Origin: Planctomycetaceae bacterium
Lineage (GTDB): Bacteria; Planctomycetota; Planctomycetia; Pirellulales; Pirellulaceae
Reading direction: 5' to 3'
Length of the DNA stretch: 8,315 bases
Assembly: GCA_002685655.1 (NCBI GenBank)
Contig: NYXM01000100.1
Coordinates: forward strand, 1 to 8,315
The position numbers and the translations under genes were made by a program. Shown one piece after another: positions 6,987 to 8,315 of this stretch. The first letter of the stretch is position 1; every line of letters starts with the position of its first letter. The notes beneath the pieces are model-generated. The model made no database searches. It was given only the letters and a program-made list of their open reading frames with translations, and was not told the DNA's origin.

Positions 6987-8054
6987 TTAGGGCCTCACCG
7001 TGAACGCATCGGCAGGCTCGTCTTGCTCAAGAAGTGACGTAATGAGTTGATCCGTCAAAGCGCCGGCGACTGGATTCTGCCGTGTGGAACTTGACGACTG
7101 TTCCGGACGATCGCTAAATCGCTGAGCGATTTTCTGAAACTGTGGTGCGGCTTGAAGGAATACTTCGACGATGCGCGGGTCGAATTGTGTTCCACTCGCC
7201 TCGGAAATGATTTCGACACATTTCTCGTGGGGGTAAGGGTCCTTGTAGACACGTTTAGAGGTAAGCGCATCATAGACATCCGCGATTGCTACGATGCGAC
7301 CAGCCAGAGGAATCTGTTCTCTGCTAATGCCACATGGATAACCTTGGCCATCCCATTTTTCGTGATGGCACTGCGCGATTTCGCGCGCCATAGTGAGAAA
7401 GTTACAGCTCCCGAGACGCTGCTCAATCTCGCGGATGCACTCAGCACCAACTTCCGCATGCTGTTGCATTCGTTCGCGTTCCTCTGTGTCCAACGCCCCT
7501 GCCTTGAGTAATATCGCATCTTCTATCGCAACCTTACCGATGTCGTGGAGGACGGAGCTGATTCCGATTAGCTTTACAAAGGAAGCGGATACAGAGTCTC
7601 TGTACTGGAGTTCGCTCCGCAAAGCAGATGCAAGACAGGTGGAGTAGAGCGCGATGCGTTCGAGGTGTTGTCCCGTCTCGCGATCGCGATAGTCAGCGAG
7701 CTTTGCGAGACCGAAGATAATTGCATTGCGCGTCCTCACAAGGTCCTTCTCGCGATGCAAGACCTGCATTTCTGACTCGTTGTGCCCCTTTGACGTTTCA
7801 TTGCGTAGCTGAGTAACCACCAAATACGCGACACCCGCTTGGAGCCCGCCAATCCAGATTAATGCAAGACCTCGCCCAATCAGCAGTTCTGAGTTCGTCT
7901 GCGCAGACAACGTTTCGTGTGACGTAGCTGGAGCTTCGGTCGTTTCACCGTCAAGCGTAGACCTTGAAAACTGCTCACTAATCCACAAGCCACATGCTAG
8001 GCTGACGATCTGCCCGATTATCATCGTGGCCATCGCACGTTGATATGGCTTCAT
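6987..8054 (-). CDS. Membrane-anchored HD-GYP protein, predicted cyclic-di-GMP phosphodiesterase
   Basis: A 355-residue protein predicted to hydrolyse cyclic-di-GMP, lowering this second messenger and so favouring motility over attachment. Two transmembrane helices (about 7-25 and 58-80) bracket a loop of about 30 residues, probably periplasmic, that shows no known sensor domain. A short linker (about 84-108) leads to the HD-GYP domain at about 110-305. The expected metal ligands are present: His130 (GQHLERI), His170-Asp171 (VLHDIGK), His199 (QHAEVG), His230-His231 (HHEKWDGQGYP) and Asp259 (IADVYDALTS). The GYP motif is intact. There is no receiver domain, so this is not an RpfG-type response regulator. 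A hydrophilic tail of about 45 residues follows. AGGAAG lies 6 nt before the ATG, supporting this start. It is the first gene of an operon with the degenerate HD-GYP gene 21 bp downstream. Confidence 0.93.
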   Translation of the reverse strand: MKPYQRAMATMIIGQIVSLACGLWISEQFSRSTLDGETTEAPATSHETLSAQTNSELLIGRGLALIWIGGLQAGVAYLVVTQLRNETSKGHNESEMQVLHREKDLVRTRNAIIFGLAKLADYRDRETGQHLERIALYSTCLASALRSELQYRDSVSASFVKLIGISSVLHDIGKVAIEDAILLKAGALDTEERERMQQHAEVGAECIREIEQRLGSCNFLTMAREIAQCHHEKWDGQGYPCGISREQIPLAGRIVAIADVYDALTSKRVYKDPYPHEKCVEIISEASGTQFDPRIVEVFLQAAPQFQKIAQRFSDRPEQSSSSTRQNPVAGALTDQLITSLLEQDEPADAFTVRP

Positions 8055-8060
8055 TGTTGT

Positions 8061-8066
8061 CTTCCT
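8061..8066 (-). promoter_or_regulatory. Ribosome-binding site of the HD-GYP gene
   Basis: AGGAAG on the minus strand, 6 nt before the ATG at 8054, matches five of six bases of the ideal Shine-Dalgarno and supports the chosen start. Confidence 0.55.
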
Positions 8067-8091
8067 GGAAGAAGGATTCAGTCCGTTGGAA

Positions 8092-8119
8092 AGGCTACGT
8101 CACTCGTAGAGCATGTCAA
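8092..8119 (-). promoter_or_regulatory. Weak promoter candidate for the HD-GYP operon
   Basis: On the minus strand a perfect -35 hexamer TTGACA (8114-8119) is followed after 16 nt by TAGCCT (8092-8097), a poor -10 that keeps only the first T, the A and the final T. The spacing and the position about 40 nt before the start codon are right, but the -10 is weak. The rest of the upstream DNA to 8315 shows no gene and no cyclic-di-GMP riboswitch signature. Confidence 0.25.
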
Positions 8120-8315
8120 ACTACACTTAGGGGACCCGTCAGATCCAAACTAACTGCCTTTTGCCGAATCTGCGGGATGCTCGTTGCGAACCCTATGTCA
8201 ATCAAGTGCCGCTTCTAGTCAGCGATTCCCGGAACGGTATTAAATCGGTGGAATCCAGGGAAATGGGCCGCTATCAGTGCTACCGTTTCTAGGTGCTTGC
8301 GGCGGCAGTAGGGCA

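Noticed and set aside
8055..8315. Cyclic-di-GMP (GEMM) riboswitch or a further gene upstream of the HD-GYP operon
   Set aside because: No GEMM core sequence is seen on the minus strand, and open frames here are only a few codons long or have no start or recognisable motif.

Overview
The window looks like chromosomal DNA from a planctomycete, probably of the Pirellula/Rhodopirellula type. This rests on moderate GC content, several long Pro/Ala/Ser/Thr-rich low-complexity proteins, a CpsD-like P-loop protein with a degraded Walker A, and a small membrane protein opening with an 'FSLREL' segment of the kind common in that phylum. The assignment is made from sequence character only; no marker gene is present. 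No tRNA, rRNA, CRISPR array, transposase or integrase was found.

Layout. (1) Positions 1-2103, minus strand: the N-terminal 701 codons of cobalamin-dependent methionine synthase (metH), cut by the left edge. (2) 2104-2361: a divergent intergenic region with a structured element in the metH leader, a small palindrome and a G8 tract. (3) 2362-5353, plus strand: two overlapping genes. The first encodes a single-pass membrane protein with long disordered flanks. The second encodes a protein with a disordered N-terminal half and a C-terminal CpsD/ParA-like P-loop domain lacking the Walker A lysine. Both carry copies of a short Trp-Pro-Thr motif, which suggests they work together, plausibly at the cell envelope or in polysaccharide export. 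(4) 5371-5769, minus strand: a small four-helix membrane protein of unknown function, convergent with the previous gene and only 17 bp from it. (5) 5770-5996: an intergenic region holding a perfect 14-bp inverted repeat. (6) 5997-8054, minus strand: a two-gene operon. An intact membrane-anchored HD-GYP protein, a predicted cyclic-di-GMP phosphodiesterase, comes first. After 21 bp comes a four-helix membrane protein whose HD-GYP-like domain has lost most of its metal ligands. (7) 8055-8315: upstream DNA of that operon, with a weak promoter candidate and no gene seen.

The most interesting parts are the catalytic and degenerate HD-GYP pair, and the overlapping gene pair with a nucleotide-binding domain that probably cannot hydrolyse ATP in the usual way. 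Neither is proven to be a new system. The metH portion is ordinary apart from its leader.
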